Shown here: positions 41,840 through 50,335 of the stretch, in pieces
Numbering within the stretch: position 1 is the first letter of the stretch
Layout: every line of letters begins with the position of its first letter
Origin: Streptomyces spongiicola
Lineage (GTDB): Bacteria > Actinomycetota > Actinomycetes > Streptomycetales > Streptomycetaceae
Direction: 5' to 3'
Length of the DNA stretch: 64,000 nt
NCBI RefSeq assembly: GCF_003122365.1
Contig: NZ_CP029254.1
Coordinates: forward strand, 1 to 64,000
Position numbers and translations under genes: made by a program
Notes under the pieces: generated by a model
Told to the model about the DNA's origin: nothing
The model's database searches: none
What the model saw: the letters and a program-made list of their open reading frames with translations, nothing else

Positions 41840-43011
41840 GCCGCGCCTCCCCGGAGCGCGGTGGCGAGGCGGGAGACGCCCACGGCGACCCGGTCCCGGG
41901 GCACATGGCTGAAGCACAGCCGCAGGGCGTCGGAAGGCCCCCCGTCGATCCGGAAGTGGCTGCCGGGGACGAAGGAGACGCCGTGCCCGGCGGCCACGGC
42001 GGCGAGAGGGCCGGTGTCGAGGCCGTCGCGGTGGCGCAGCCACAGGTAGAAGCCCCCCTGCGGCCGCCGCCACGTCCACGGCCCGCCGTCGCCGAGTTCG
42101 CGCTCCAGGGCGTCCGCCATGAGCGCGCAGCGTTCGCGGTAGGCGGCCCGGTACCGGTCGATCAGCTCCGTCCATCCGCTGCGCGCGTGGAACGCGGCGA
42201 TCGCGGCCTGGGCCAGCGGGGACGGGGACAGCGCCATCACCTCCGTGGTGCGGCGCAGCGCCGCGGCCTGCTCACGGGGTGCGGCGATCCAGCCGCAGCG
42301 CAGGCCCGGCGCGAAGACCTTGGAGAAGGTGCCGAGGTAGACGACGCGGTCCGGGGCGAGCGCCTTGAGGCTGTCGGTGGTCTGCCCGTCGAAGCCCAGC
42401 AGCCCGTAGGGGTTGTCCTCGATCACCGTCAGGTCGAGTTCGCCGGCCACCGCGAGCAGTTCCCTGCGCCGGTCTGCGGGGAGGGTGGCTCCGGTGGGGT
42501 TCTGGAAGGTCGGGTTGCAGTAGGCGAGTCGTGCGGTACGTCCCTCCCTACGCAGTTGCAGAATCGTTTCACGCAGGCCTTCCGGTGCCAGGCCCCGGGC
42601 GTCCCGGGGTATGGCGCGCAGCCTCAGCCCGGCCGTGCGGAAGGCCGCCGCGGCGCCCGGGTAGACGGGGGTCTGCACGAGCACGGTCTCCCCGGGCTCC
42701 GCCAGCGCCAGTCCCGCCGCCATCAGCCCCATCTGGGAGCCGCTCGTCGGGACCAGGTCGGCGGCCGCCGGGCAGGCGCCCTCGCGCCCCATCAGGTCGC
42801 CGATCGCCGGAACGAGCGCCTGGGCGACGTGCGGGGTGCTGTACTGGAGGGCGATCCTGCCGCCGAGCCTTACGAGCCCGGACATCTGGCGCGCGATCGC
42901 GTCCAGGGGCAGCACGTCGAGGTCGGGCAGCCCGCCGGCGAAGGAGACCGTGTCGCCGCCCCGCTCGAACAGACGCGGCATCTCCACGGCGGGTCGCATG
43001 TCCGTCCACAT
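41836..43011 (-). CDS. PLP-dependent aminotransferase, class I/II
   Basis: 391 residues of the fold-type I group (2-aminoadipate/aromatic aminotransferase-like). The substrate region SGSQMGLMAAGLALAEPGETVLVQTPVYPG and the PLP Lys in VYLGTFSKVFAPGLRCGW are intact, and CNPTFQNPTGATL fits the NPTG motif. It transfers an amino group to a keto acid; the substrate here is unknown. ATG 43011 lies 5 nt after the ACP stop. It is coupled to the LanB-like gene by ATGA. Confidence 0.88.
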   Translation of the reverse strand: MWTDMRPAVEMPRLFERGGDTVSFAGGLPDLDVLPLDAIARQMSGLVRLGGRIALQYSTPHVAQALVPAIGDLMGREGACPAAADLVPTSGSQMGLMAAGLALAEPGETVLVQTPVYPGAAAAFRTAGLRLRAIPRDARGLAPEGLRETILQLRREGRTARLAYCNPTFQNPTGATLPADRRRELLAVAGELDLTVIEDNPYGLLGFDGQTTDSLKALAPDRVVYLGTFSKVFAPGLRCGWIAAPREQAAALRRTTEVMALSPSPLAQAAIAAFHARSGWTELIDRYRAAYRERCALMADALERELGDGGPWTWRRPQGGFYLWLRHRDGLDTGPLAAVAAGHGVSFVPGSHFRIDGGPSDALRLCFSHVPRDRVAVGVSRLATALRGGAA

Positions 43012-43016
43012 GGCGG

Positions 43017-43259
43017 TCAGTCCCCCGTCCTGGCGGTCCGCTGCTCCTGGACGGCGCGCCACAGGCCCGCCGGGGAGGCCTGAGCGGGGTCGGCGAGGAC
43101 GCCGGGGTGGAGTTCCACCTCGAACTCCTCCTCGATCGCCATCAGCAGGGCGATCGTGCGGAGCGAGTCCGCGCCGAGGTCCACGAGAGGGGTCTGCGGG
43201 TCGGTCACCGTGACGGAGCAGATCCGTTCCACGAGACGGTCAAACTGCGGCTGGTTCAT
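43017..43259 (-). CDS. Acyl carrier protein 2
   Basis: 80 residues. Ser32 in DLGADSLRTIALLMAIEEEFEVEL is the phosphopantetheine site; EEEFEVEL is the typical helix II end. It overlaps the AMP-ligase gene by 20 nt, so the ligase probably loads its acyl or amino acyl unit on this ACP. It is distinct in sequence from ACP 1 and may carry the starter or the amino acid. Confidence 0.9.
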   Translation of the reverse strand: MNQPQFDRLVERICSVTVTDPQTPLVDLGADSLRTIALLMAIEEEFEVELHPGVLADPAQASPAGLWRAVQEQRTARTGD

Positions 43260-44766
43260 GGGGGGTCCTGGTCTGTGCGGAGGAGGGTGCGGTGGTGTCG
43301 TGGTCCCGAGCCGGCGCGGCGCACAGGCGCCGCACGGCCTCTCGGTCCGGCTTTCCGTTGGCGGTCAGTGGCACGGACGGGATCGGGATGATCCGGTCGG
43401 GCAGCCGGGCGCGGTCCAGGAGCCGTGCGAGGCGCCTGCGGACCTCCTCCGGACTGTGGGAGGTCTGCACCGCCAGCCGCAGCGCCCCGTCCTCGTGCTC
43501 GGGGCGCAGCGCGACCGCCGCGGTCACCCCGGGGATCCGTTCGGCGGCGTCCTCGATCTCGGTGAGGCCCATGCGGACGCCGCGCCTCTTGATCATGTCG
43601 TCGTCGCGGCCGACGAAGTAGAGCAGGCCGGCCGCGTCGAGGTATCCCCGGTCTCCGGTGTGGAGTTCGAGCGAGCCGTCGGGACGGCGGACGTACCGGT
43701 TCTGGTCCTCCGGGGGGACCCCCCAGTAGCCGTCCATCACCGTGCTGCCCCACACCACGATCTCCCCGACCTCGCCCGGGCCGAGGGCGCACCCGTCCGC
43801 GCCGGTGACGCGCACGTGGTCGCCGGGGATCGGCCGGCCCACGGAATCCGGGTGGGCCGCGTACAGCACGGGATCGAGCACCGAGATGCGCTGGCACTCC
43901 GTCATCCCGTACATCGAGGCGAACACCGAACCGGGGAAGAGTTCCAGCAGCTCCGACACGACCGCCCTGCCCGGGCGGGCTCCCGTGTTGGTGAACAGCC
44001 GGACGCCGGTGGGCCGGCGCAGCCTGCGCTGCAGCAGGGTGAGCATCTGGGCCAGCGACGGCACGAGGGGCACGATCGTGACCCCGTGCCGCTCGATGGC
44101 GCTCAGCAGCGCCCGGTCGCCGCCGCGCTCCACCAGGACCAGGGTGGATCCGGCCTGGGCGCAGAGCAGCGCCTGGTAGAGCCCGTAGTCGAAGGAGAGC
44201 GGCAGGCGGCACAGCACGACGTCGTCGGCGCGGTAGCCGAGGCACGCGTCGACCGCCCGTACCGCCGCGAGGACCTGCCGGTGGGGGCACACCACGCCCT
44301 TCGGCCGGCCGGTCGTGCCGGAGGTGTAGACGAGCAGGGCGACGTCGTCGTCCGAGACGGCGCCGGCGAAGCAGTCGGGGGGAGAGTCCTGGATCTCCCC
44401 CCGGGCGCGGTCGACCTCCACGGTGCGCCGGGCCCGGCGGCCCGCGGTGGGGGTGCAGACAGCCAGGGCGGCCCCGCAGTCGCCGACGATGTGGTCGACC
44501 TGGGCGTCGGTCAGTTCCGGGTGGACCGGCACGAAGACGGCGCCGACGCGGAGCGTGGCGTGGAACAGGGCGAGGAAGGCACCGTCGTTGCCTCCGGCGT
44601 ACACCACGCGGGCTCCGCCGGTGACGCCGTGGGCGCGCAGCCAGCCCACCGCCCGGTCCACCCTCGTGCCCAGTTCGCGGTACGAGAGGCTGCCGTCGGG
44701 GGCGACCACGGCCGGATGGCCGGCGCGCTCGGCACGGGCGCGTGCGAAGAGGTCAGAGACCGGCAT
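43240..44766 (-). CDS. Acyl- or aminoacyl-AMP ligase (ANL family)
   Basis: 508 residues. Motifs: ALLVYTSGTTGRPKGVVCPH (A3), ASMYGMTECQRISVL (A5), ELHTGDRGYLDAAGLLYFVGRDDDMIKRRGVRM (A7-A8), and a C-terminal LTANGKPDREAVRRL with the catalytic Lys. It activates a carboxylate to the AMP ester and loads a carrier, most simply the overlapping ACP 2. The A8 core IKRRGVRMGLTEIE is that of free-standing NRPS-type ligases. Overlap with fabD-like gene is 14 nt and with ACP 2 is 20 nt. The carboxylate cannot be named from sequence. Confidence 0.9.
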   Translation of the reverse strand: MPVSDLFARARAERAGHPAVVAPDGSLSYRELGTRVDRAVGWLRAHGVTGGARVVYAGGNDGAFLALFHATLRVGAVFVPVHPELTDAQVDHIVGDCGAALAVCTPTAGRRARRTVEVDRARGEIQDSPPDCFAGAVSDDDVALLVYTSGTTGRPKGVVCPHRQVLAAVRAVDACLGYRADDVVLCRLPLSFDYGLYQALLCAQAGSTLVLVERGGDRALLSAIERHGVTIVPLVPSLAQMLTLLQRRLRRPTGVRLFTNTGARPGRAVVSELLELFPGSVFASMYGMTECQRISVLDPVLYAAHPDSVGRPIPGDHVRVTGADGCALGPGEVGEIVVWGSTVMDGYWGVPPEDQNRYVRRPDGSLELHTGDRGYLDAAGLLYFVGRDDDMIKRRGVRMGLTEIEDAAERIPGVTAAVALRPEHEDGALRLAVQTSHSPEEVRRRLARLLDRARLPDRIIPIPSVPLTANGKPDREAVRRLCAAPARDHDTTAPSSAQTRTPHEPAAV

Positions 44767-45742
44767 GGGTCGCCCCCCTCGTCCGGGAAGCCGCGGTGAG
44801 GCGCGCCCGGACCCTCGGGAGGTCCCCCGGCGTGCTGACGGACATCACGAACAGCCCGGGAAGCCGGCGCCTGACGAGGTTGGCGAGCGTGCGGGACGGG
44901 GGCAGGGCCACGGTCACGTCCGGCGCGATCCGCCCGAGGGCGCGCAGGCACAGGTCCCAGCGCACCGGCTGCACGACCTGGTCGACCAGCCGCCGCCGGA
45001 TCGTCTCCGGCCTGGTGAGCGGCTCGCCGTCGGCATTGGAGAGCAGCAGCCCGCGGGGCGGCCGGAACGGCGTCACCGCGGCCGCGGCGGCCAGGCGCCG
45101 CCGTGCGGGTTCCATGTGGCGGGTGTGGAAGGCCCCCGCGACCTTCAGCGGCTTGACCGTGCTCCCGGCGGGAGGCCTGGCCGCCAGGCGCCGCAGGTCC
45201 TCGGCCAGTCCCGCGGCCACGATCTGGCCGGCGCCGTTGAACGTCGCCGCGGTGAGGCCGTGTTCGGCGATCGCGGCGAGCGTGTCCGACTCGTCGCCGC
45301 CCACCACGGCGGCCATCGAGGTGGGCACCACGGCACAGGCGTCGGCCATGGCACGGCCGCGGATGGCGGCCAGGCGTACCGCGTCGGTGGGGCTCAGCAC
45401 CCCGGCACAGGCCGCGGCGGTGATCTCGCCCACCGAGTGGCCCGCGGCCACCGCGGACGCTTCTCCGTGTTCCCCGGGTTGCCCGGGTTCCACGGGTTGC
45501 CCGGGTTCCCCGGGTTCCTCGAATTGCTCGTGGGCCAGCAGCCCCTGGGCGACCAGCAGGGGCTGGGTGTTCTCGGTCCGGGCGACCTCGGCGGCCGAGG
45601 CTCTGGTGCCGAGGTGCACCAGATCGACGTCGGCGGCCTCGGACCAGGCCCGGACCCGCGCGGCGAGCGCCGGGTCGCGCAGCCAGGCGGCCAGCATCCC
45701 GGGGGTCTGGGAGCCCTGTCCCGGTGCGATGAAGGCAATCAC
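44753..45742 (-). CDS. Malonyl-CoA:ACP acyltransferase-like protein (FabD type)
   Basis: 329 residues. Begins IAFIAPGQGSQTPGMLAAWL, with the active Ser in AAGHSVGEITAAACAG and the later His in VAGAFHTRHMEPA, the standard FabD set. It should load the extender unit on the ACP. Near residue 77 there is an odd insertion of GEPGQPVEPGQPGE type encoded by five 9-bp repeats (45474-45518), probably slippage in a loop. The GTG start at 45742 follows AAGAAGGGTG. It is the first gene after a 184-bp gap and overlaps the ligase gene. Confidence 0.88.
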   Translation of the reverse strand: MIAFIAPGQGSQTPGMLAAWLRDPALAARVRAWSEAADVDLVHLGTRASAAEVARTENTQPLLVAQGLLAHEQFEEPGEPGQPVEPGQPGEHGEASAVAAGHSVGEITAAACAGVLSPTDAVRLAAIRGRAMADACAVVPTSMAAVVGGDESDTLAAIAEHGLTAATFNGAGQIVAAGLAEDLRRLAARPPAGSTVKPLKVAGAFHTRHMEPARRRLAAAAAVTPFRPPRGLLLSNADGEPLTRPETIRRRLVDQVVQPVRWDLCLRALGRIAPDVTVALPPSRTLANLVRRRLPGLFVMSVSTPGDLPRVRARLTAASRTRGATHAGL

Positions 45743-45814
45743 CAGCTCTACACCCTTCTTGGTGGGGAGGACATGTCGCGCACGGCCGTCGGCGGACGGT
45801 GCCGCACGGGCGGC

Positions 45815-45862
45815 GGGGTCGTAGGGGCTTGGGGTCGTAGGGGCTTGGGGTCGTAGGGACCA
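45815..45862. repeat. 16-bp tandem repeat between the fabD-like and ABC permease genes
   Basis: GGGGTCGTAGGGGCTT occurs at 45815-45830 and again at 45831-45846, followed by a partial copy GGGGTCGTAGGGACCA (45847-45862). It lies in the gap that should hold the promoter or read-through segment of the biosynthetic operon. No family of mobile elements is suggested. Confidence 0.85.
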
Positions 45863-45926
45863 GGGGGCTGGGGGGCCAGGGGTTTGAGCAGGCCGGTGGG
45901 CACGGGGGTTGCCGAACGGCGGTGCG

Positions 45927-46721
45927 CTACAGACGGCTTGTGCTGTGCCTGAAGCGGCGGATCGCCATGAAGGAGAAGGCGGCCAGCCAGGCGGCCACGT
46001 TCAGCGCGGCGCCCGCCAGACCGGAGTGCTCACCGCTGAACGAGTAGCCGTCGGTGAGGGCGTAGCGGGCCAGCGCCGAGACGCCGTACAGGGGTGTGTA
46101 CCGGGCGATCTCGAGCAGGGTGCCGCTGAGCGGGATGAACAGGTTGCCGAGGAAGGCGAGCGCGGTCATCACCAACCCGGGTATGTGGGTGACGGTTTCG
46201 GGCTTGAGGGCCAGCCCCAGCGCGATGCCGAGGGCGGCGAAGACGGCGGAACCGAGCCAGGCGGCGAGCAGCGACGTGACCCAGACGCTCGGCTCCGCGC
46301 GAGCGCCGGTGGCGAATCCGACCACCCCGACGACGGCGACGGGTACGGCGGCCATCATCACCGAGCAGAGCACCTTCACGAGGAGGTACCCGGGTGGAGC
46401 GAGCGGGCTCAGGGCGATCGTGCGCATCCAGCCGGTGGACTTCTCGATCGAGATGGTCGCCGCGGAACTGATGGCCGCCATCGCCGCTCCGTAGACGGCG
46501 AGGCCCGTCATCATCCAGGCGGCGAAGTTGCCGTGCGCGAGCGTCCCGCCGTCCGGGCCCGTCCGGAACAGGGCCAGGTAGAGGACCGCGGGCAGCAGGA
46601 TGGTGAAGACCGCGGTCTGGCGGCTGAATCGCCGCCGGAGTTCGAAGGAGACGAAGGTGGGGTTCACTCCGCCGAAAGGCGAGGTCCGTACGCGGGGGGC
46701 GGATGTCTCTGCGGTGCTCAT
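45927..46721 (-). CDS. ABC-2 type permease
   Basis: 264 residues with six membrane segments, among them AVFTILLPAVLYLALF, WMMTGLAVYGAAMAAISSA, and VMMAAVPVAVVGVVGFATG. It belongs to the ABC-2 drug exporter type (DrrB/NodJ-like), which works with a separate ATPase. It overlaps the ATPase gene upstream by ATGA. Together they probably export the cluster product or protect the cell from it. Confidence 0.9.
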   Translation of the reverse strand: MSTAETSAPRVRTSPFGGVNPTFVSFELRRRFSRQTAVFTILLPAVLYLALFRTGPDGGTLAHGNFAAWMMTGLAVYGAAMAAISSAATISIEKSTGWMRTIALSPLAPPGYLLVKVLCSVMMAAVPVAVVGVVGFATGARAEPSVWVTSLLAAWLGSAVFAALGIALGLALKPETVTHIPGLVMTALAFLGNLFIPLSGTLLEIARYTPLYGVSALARYALTDGYSFSGEHSGLAGAALNVAAWLAAFSFMAIRRFRHSTSRL

Positions 46722-47710
46722 CGCCGGACCTCCCGGACGTCTCGGTCTCGGTCTCGGTCGTGGTCGTGGTCGTGGTCGTGGTCGGTGATGGCCAGGAAGG
46801 CATCCTCGAGGCTGCGCGGCGCGACCTCGATCTCGGTGGCGGACGTCCGGTGGAGCAGCAGACGCAGCACGGAGTCGGAGTCCGTGCAGTCGAAGCAGTG
46901 GCGGTCGCCGCGCACCGTGCTGGAGCGGACCTCGGGAGAAGCGGCCACCAGGGCGGCCTCCACGGCGGTCATCCGGGCCGAGACGGCGCGTCCGCTGATG
47001 GCGGCTCTGATGGTGGACACGGAGCCGTCGGCGACGAGCCTGCCGCGGTCGATCATCACGACCCGGTCGGCGAACTGCTCCGCCTCCTCCACGTAGTGGG
47101 TGGCGAACATGACCGTCGTGCCGCGCGCCGCGTCCTGCCGCACGGCGGCCCAGAACTCCCGGCGGGCCGCCACGTCCATGCCGGCCGTCGGTTCGTCCAG
47201 GACCAGGAACTCGGGCTCGGGCAGCAGGGCGAGAGCGAAGCGCAGCCGTTGCTGCTCGCCTCCCGAGCACTCGGCGACCTTCCGCCGCCGCAGCGCGGTG
47301 ATGCCGGCCCGGCGGATGGCGCTCTCGGGATCCGCACCGGGGTGCAGCGAGCCGAGCATCCGCACGGTGGCCCGGACGGTCAGGTCGGGCAGCAGCCCGC
47401 CCGTCTGCAGTACGGCACCGACCCGTCCGGAACGCACCGCCTGCTGCGGGGGCCCGCCGAAGAGCCGCACCTCGCCCGAATCCGGTGCGAGCAGTCCCAG
47501 CAGTATGTCGATGGTGGTGGTCTTCCCGGCGCCGTTCGGCCCCAGGAACGCCACGACCTCTCCTCGCCGTATGCGTAGATCGAGACCGTTGACGGCGGCG
47601 AACTCAGCGCCTTTCGTATCGGCGTAGCGCTTGACGATCTTACTCAGCACGGCGACCTCGGCAGAGATCGTCTCTCTGGATTCCGGTCGTTGCCGGACAT
47701 GGGCCATCAT
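46718..47710 (-). CDS. ABC transporter ATP-binding protein (DrrA/NodI type)
   Basis: 330 residues. Walker A GPNGAGKTTTIDILLGL, signature SGGEQQRLRFALALL, Walker B LVLDEPTAGMD and a His in MFATHYVEEAE are all present. A C-terminal regulatory extension follows, ending in an odd DHDHDHDHDRDRDRD stretch coded by 6-bp repeats (46741-46785). I chose ATG 47710, preceded by GGAG at 6 nt, rather than ATG 47722. Partner of the permease at 45927-46721. It is the first gene of the minus-strand set. Confidence 0.92.
   Translation of the reverse strand: MMAHVRQRPESRETISAEVAVLSKIVKRYADTKGAEFAAVNGLDLRIRRGEVVAFLGPNGAGKTTTIDILLGLLAPDSGEVRLFGGPPQQAVRSGRVGAVLQTGGLLPDLTVRATVRMLGSLHPGADPESAIRRAGITALRRRKVAECSGGEQQRLRFALALLPEPEFLVLDEPTAGMDVAARREFWAAVRQDAARGTTVMFATHYVEEAEQFADRVVMIDRGRLVADGSVSTIRAAISGRAVSARMTAVEAALVAASPEVRSSTVRGDRHCFDCTDSDSVLRLLLHRTSATEIEVAPRSLEDAFLAITDHDHDHDHDRDRDRDVREVRR
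46741..46785. repeat. 6-bp tandem repeat coding the charged tail of the ABC ATPase
   Basis: Runs of GGTCTC and then GGTCGT units (plus strand) give alternating Asp-Arg and Asp-His pairs in the minus-strand ATPase tail. A recent slippage expansion is the simplest reading, since the family has no such tail. Confidence 0.8.
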
Positions 47711-47790
47711 GAGAATCTCCATAATTTGCTAGAGTTACCTCGCGGCTATTTGCAAGAGATCTGTAGAGTTGTGATCTACTTCACGGCCGT
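47711..47790. promoter_or_regulatory. Promoter/operator region of the ABC exporter operon
   Basis: A less GC-rich stretch upstream of the ATPase gene. It has two near-direct copies of TTTGCWAGAG (TTTGCTAGAG near 47725 and TTTGCAAGAG near 47750) and two copies of TAGAGTT. Repeats of this kind often bind a regulator. Which one is not shown; no regulator gene adjoins this operon. Confidence 0.45.
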
Positions 47791-49181
47791 GCCGCGGGTG
47801 CCGGAGTTCGCATGAAGCTCGCTGGAAAGCCGGCCCGGTCTCCTCTCGGCGCACCCGGCGCACCCGGCCGGCCGGCGCCGCCTCGACGCAGCGGGGGCCC
47901 ACCGGCCTCCGCCCCGGCGTTCCGGCGGGCCCCCGCCACCCCGCCTCTCCGCATCGCGGCCGCCCGGGGTGCCGACCCGGGGTGTCACCGCGGATCGGGG
48001 AGTCCACGGCCTCCCGGCGGGGCGGCCTCGAACAGCACCGCACCGGACCCGCCGGCCGGCGGCCGCCACCCGGCGGAAGCGGCCCGGAGCCGTCGGGGTG
48101 GGGGCCGGATGCGCGGCCCGGCCGGCACCCGTCTTCATGGGTCCTCATTCGTTCTCGCCTCATGGTGGGTCTCTCAACGAGTGCTTCACCGCGGCCTGTT
48201 CACCGGCCGCCGAGGACAGAGCGGTGACAAGCCGCCCGCGGCAGCGATGCACGGGGGCGGCCGTCGATGGGGCGCGAGGGCTTCGAGCACCCTCGCGGTT
48301 CGCTCTTCCTGCCAGCCGGAAAAAGCCGAGCGGGTGCCGGGACGGCACTCACACTCGCGTTACTGACTGCAAAGATCGACCAGTGCTCATGCACGTGGCC
48401 GCCCTTGTGGTGATGAACCTAGCGAGGAAATCGGACCATATCGGTAAGGAGATGGTGCGGAGATGGCAAAGTGCTTTCCTGCTATATGCAATTAATGTTT
48501 GCGTGCGCTTGTGAAACCGATGGTGGGCAAAGGCTCCGGCCGGAATCGACGAGGGGTGCGCGGCCGGGAGCCGGCCCGGCCCGGGCCGGCTCCCGGCGGA
48601 CTCGATGACTCCCGGCGGACTCGGCCCCGGCGCGATGTCCGGGCGCCATGCCCGGGCGCGTCCCGCACGCCTCCGGCGAGCGCGGGCGGGACGGGTGCGC
48701 GGGTTCGGCGGGAGCCGGTTCGCCGGTTCGCCGGGACGGCGGCGCGGCGGGGCGGCGGCGCGGCGGGACGGCGGGACGGGAATCCCCGCCGGCGGGACGG
48801 CGGGACGGGAGTCGCGCCGGCGGGCAATGCGGCGGTCGGCCGTGCGGCGAGGAGAAGCCGGGTTGCCGCCGGCTGCGCGGGGCGCGGCGGGGGAGGCGGG
48901 TGCCGACCGGGTGGGGAGCAGGCCCGGTTCGCTCACGGCGTGTTGCGGGGCCCGGGAGCGCGCCCCGCATCGCGCCGCGCCGCGTTCGTCCGGCACGGGA
49001 AGCGACGCGCTGCCCGCCGGAACCGGCGGCTGCGGGCCGCCGCGCCGGCCGGAAACCGGTGGCGCCGTCCACACGCCATCCCAACGCCGCCCGCACGCCG
49101 CCCGCACGCCATCCACACACCACCCGCACGCCATCCGGACGCGGCGGGTCCGCTCATACGGCCGGCGGAAGCCGGCTCCGT
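47791..49181. other. 1.4-kb gap with no recognised gene and one AT-rich pocket
   Basis: Most of this is 75-80% GC with Arg/Pro/Gly-rich frames and no ribosome sites; 48720-48800 has many near-repeats of GGCGGCGCGG and GGGACGGC. At about 48352-48520 there is an AT-richer pocket with CATATCGGTAAGGAGATGG and a short frame (plus strand, MAKCFPAICN then stop) that has AAGGAG upstream. Real genes cannot be supported. The pocket may hold promoters or a small RNA. Confidence 0.45.
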
Positions 49182-49736
49182 TCAGGAGGCGGCGGCCTTG
49201 CCCCGGATGTGCGCGACGTAGCGGACGGTGAAGAGCATCGGGACGGCGAATCCGGCGAGTTGCACGACGATCGCCGCGGTCGAGTGGGCGCTTCCGGCGT
49301 ATGCCTCCAGTGCGAGGACGACCGCGGTCAGGGCGAAGGCCGCCGTCCACACGGCGGTGATGACGACATTGGTACGGATGAAGGCCCTGCGGGTCCAGAC
49401 CTCCCTCGGCGTGGTGCGCCGGGCGATGCCCAGGGTGAACGGCCTGCCTATGGCCAGGGAGGCCCCGGCGATGACCGCGAGGGTGCCGGAGGCGAGCGCG
49501 GCGGAGTACTCGTGCAGGCCCGACTGCGGATCGCTGAAGGCCGTGAAGGCCAACGCGGCGAAGAAGAAGGCCGAGCCGAGTTCGATGATCAGGGCGTCGA
49601 ATCCGCTCCCGGCCCGCCGCTGAAGGCGAATGATCACGATGGCGACCGCCAGCGCGGCCAGTGACGCCCACTGCCAGTGCTGCGAGGGGACTGCCGCGAA
49701 GACGATCCACGGCAGGAACGTCCGCAGGTAGGACAT
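49182..49736 (-). CDS. Small integral membrane protein, PadR-controlled
   Basis: 184 residues with about five membrane segments (SLAALAVAIVIIRLQ, LGSAFFFAALAFTAF, LASGTLAVIAGASLAIG, TNVVITAVWTAAFALTAVVLAL, AAIVVQLAGFAVPMLF). ATG 49736 has GGGAGG upstream. It is divergent from the padR gene across a 39-bp inverted repeat that is probably its operator. Small membrane proteins next to PadR regulators are often detoxification or stress proteins. The family is not recognised beyond that. Confidence 0.8.
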   Translation of the reverse strand: MSYLRTFLPWIVFAAVPSQHWQWASLAALAVAIVIIRLQRRAGSGFDALIIELGSAFFFAALAFTAFSDPQSGLHEYSAALASGTLAVIAGASLAIGRPFTLGIARRTTPREVWTRRAFIRTNVVITAVWTAAFALTAVVLALEAYAGSAHSTAAIVVQLAGFAVPMLFTVRYVAHIRGKAAAS

Positions 49737-49760
49737 GATCCCTCCCAAGGGTATCAGTTA

Positions 49761-49799
49761 TGACATGTCGAAAGTAGAAGGTGCAGGGTCGATATGTCA
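49761..49799. promoter_or_regulatory. PadR operator between divergent genes
   Basis: TGACATGTCGA (49761-49771) and TCGATATGTCA (49789-49799) form an inverted repeat with 10 of 11 positions matching and a 17-nt spacer. PadR proteins usually bind ATGT/ACAT dyads of this type. The site lies between the starts of the membrane gene and the padR gene and would repress both. Confidence 0.75.
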
Positions 49800-49822
49800 A
49801 TTGTGGAATGTAGGGTGTGGGC

Positions 49823-50335
49823 ATGAGCCTCAGACACGCACTGCTCGGTCTCCTGTCGGAGCGCCCCGCCAGCGGATACGACCTGCTGAAGCGCTTCGAG
49901 ACCTCACTGGCCAACGTCTGGCCCGCGACCCAGAGCCAGATCTACACCGAGCTGACCAGGCTGGCGGGCGCCGGTCTCATCACGGTGGCGGCCGAGGGGC
50001 CGCGCGGCCGCAAGGAGTACGTCCTCACCGACACGGGACTGTCCGAACTGCGGCACTGGCTGACCGAGACGAAGCCCCAACTCAGCACCCGCAGCGACGT
50101 GCTGCTGCGCGTCTTCTTCCTCGGTGTGCTGGAGCCCGGGCAGGCGCGCGCCTATCTGACCGGGCTCATCGAGATGTCCGAGGAGGGATACCGGGAGCTG
50201 CGCGGACTCACGGACGCCATCGACTGGGGCGACGACGATCTCTCGGTGTACGGACGGATCGCCCTGGAGTACGGCCTGCGGTTCAACGCGATGCGCCGCG
50301 AGTGGGCCGAGTGGGCCGCCGGAGAGATCAACTGA
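49823..50335 (+). CDS. PadR-family transcriptional regulator
   Basis: 170 residues. N-terminal winged helix MSLRHALLGLLSERPASGYDLLKRF, then WPATQSQIYTELTRLAGAGLITV and GRKEYVLTDTGLSELRHWL, all typical. The C-terminal helical domain of about 80 residues (LLRVFFLGVLEPGQARAYL, ending REWAEWAAGEIN) places it with the larger, Vir-C-like PadR proteins. It is divergent from the 184-aa membrane gene and flanks the TGACAT operator, so it probably represses both. Confidence 0.92.
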   Translation: MSLRHALLGLLSERPASGYDLLKRFETSLANVWPATQSQIYTELTRLAGAGLITVAAEGPRGRKEYVLTDTGLSELRHWLTETKPQLSTRSDVLLRVFFLGVLEPGQARAYLTGLIEMSEEGYRELRGLTDAIDWGDDDLSVYGRIALEYGLRFNAMRREWAEWAAGEIN

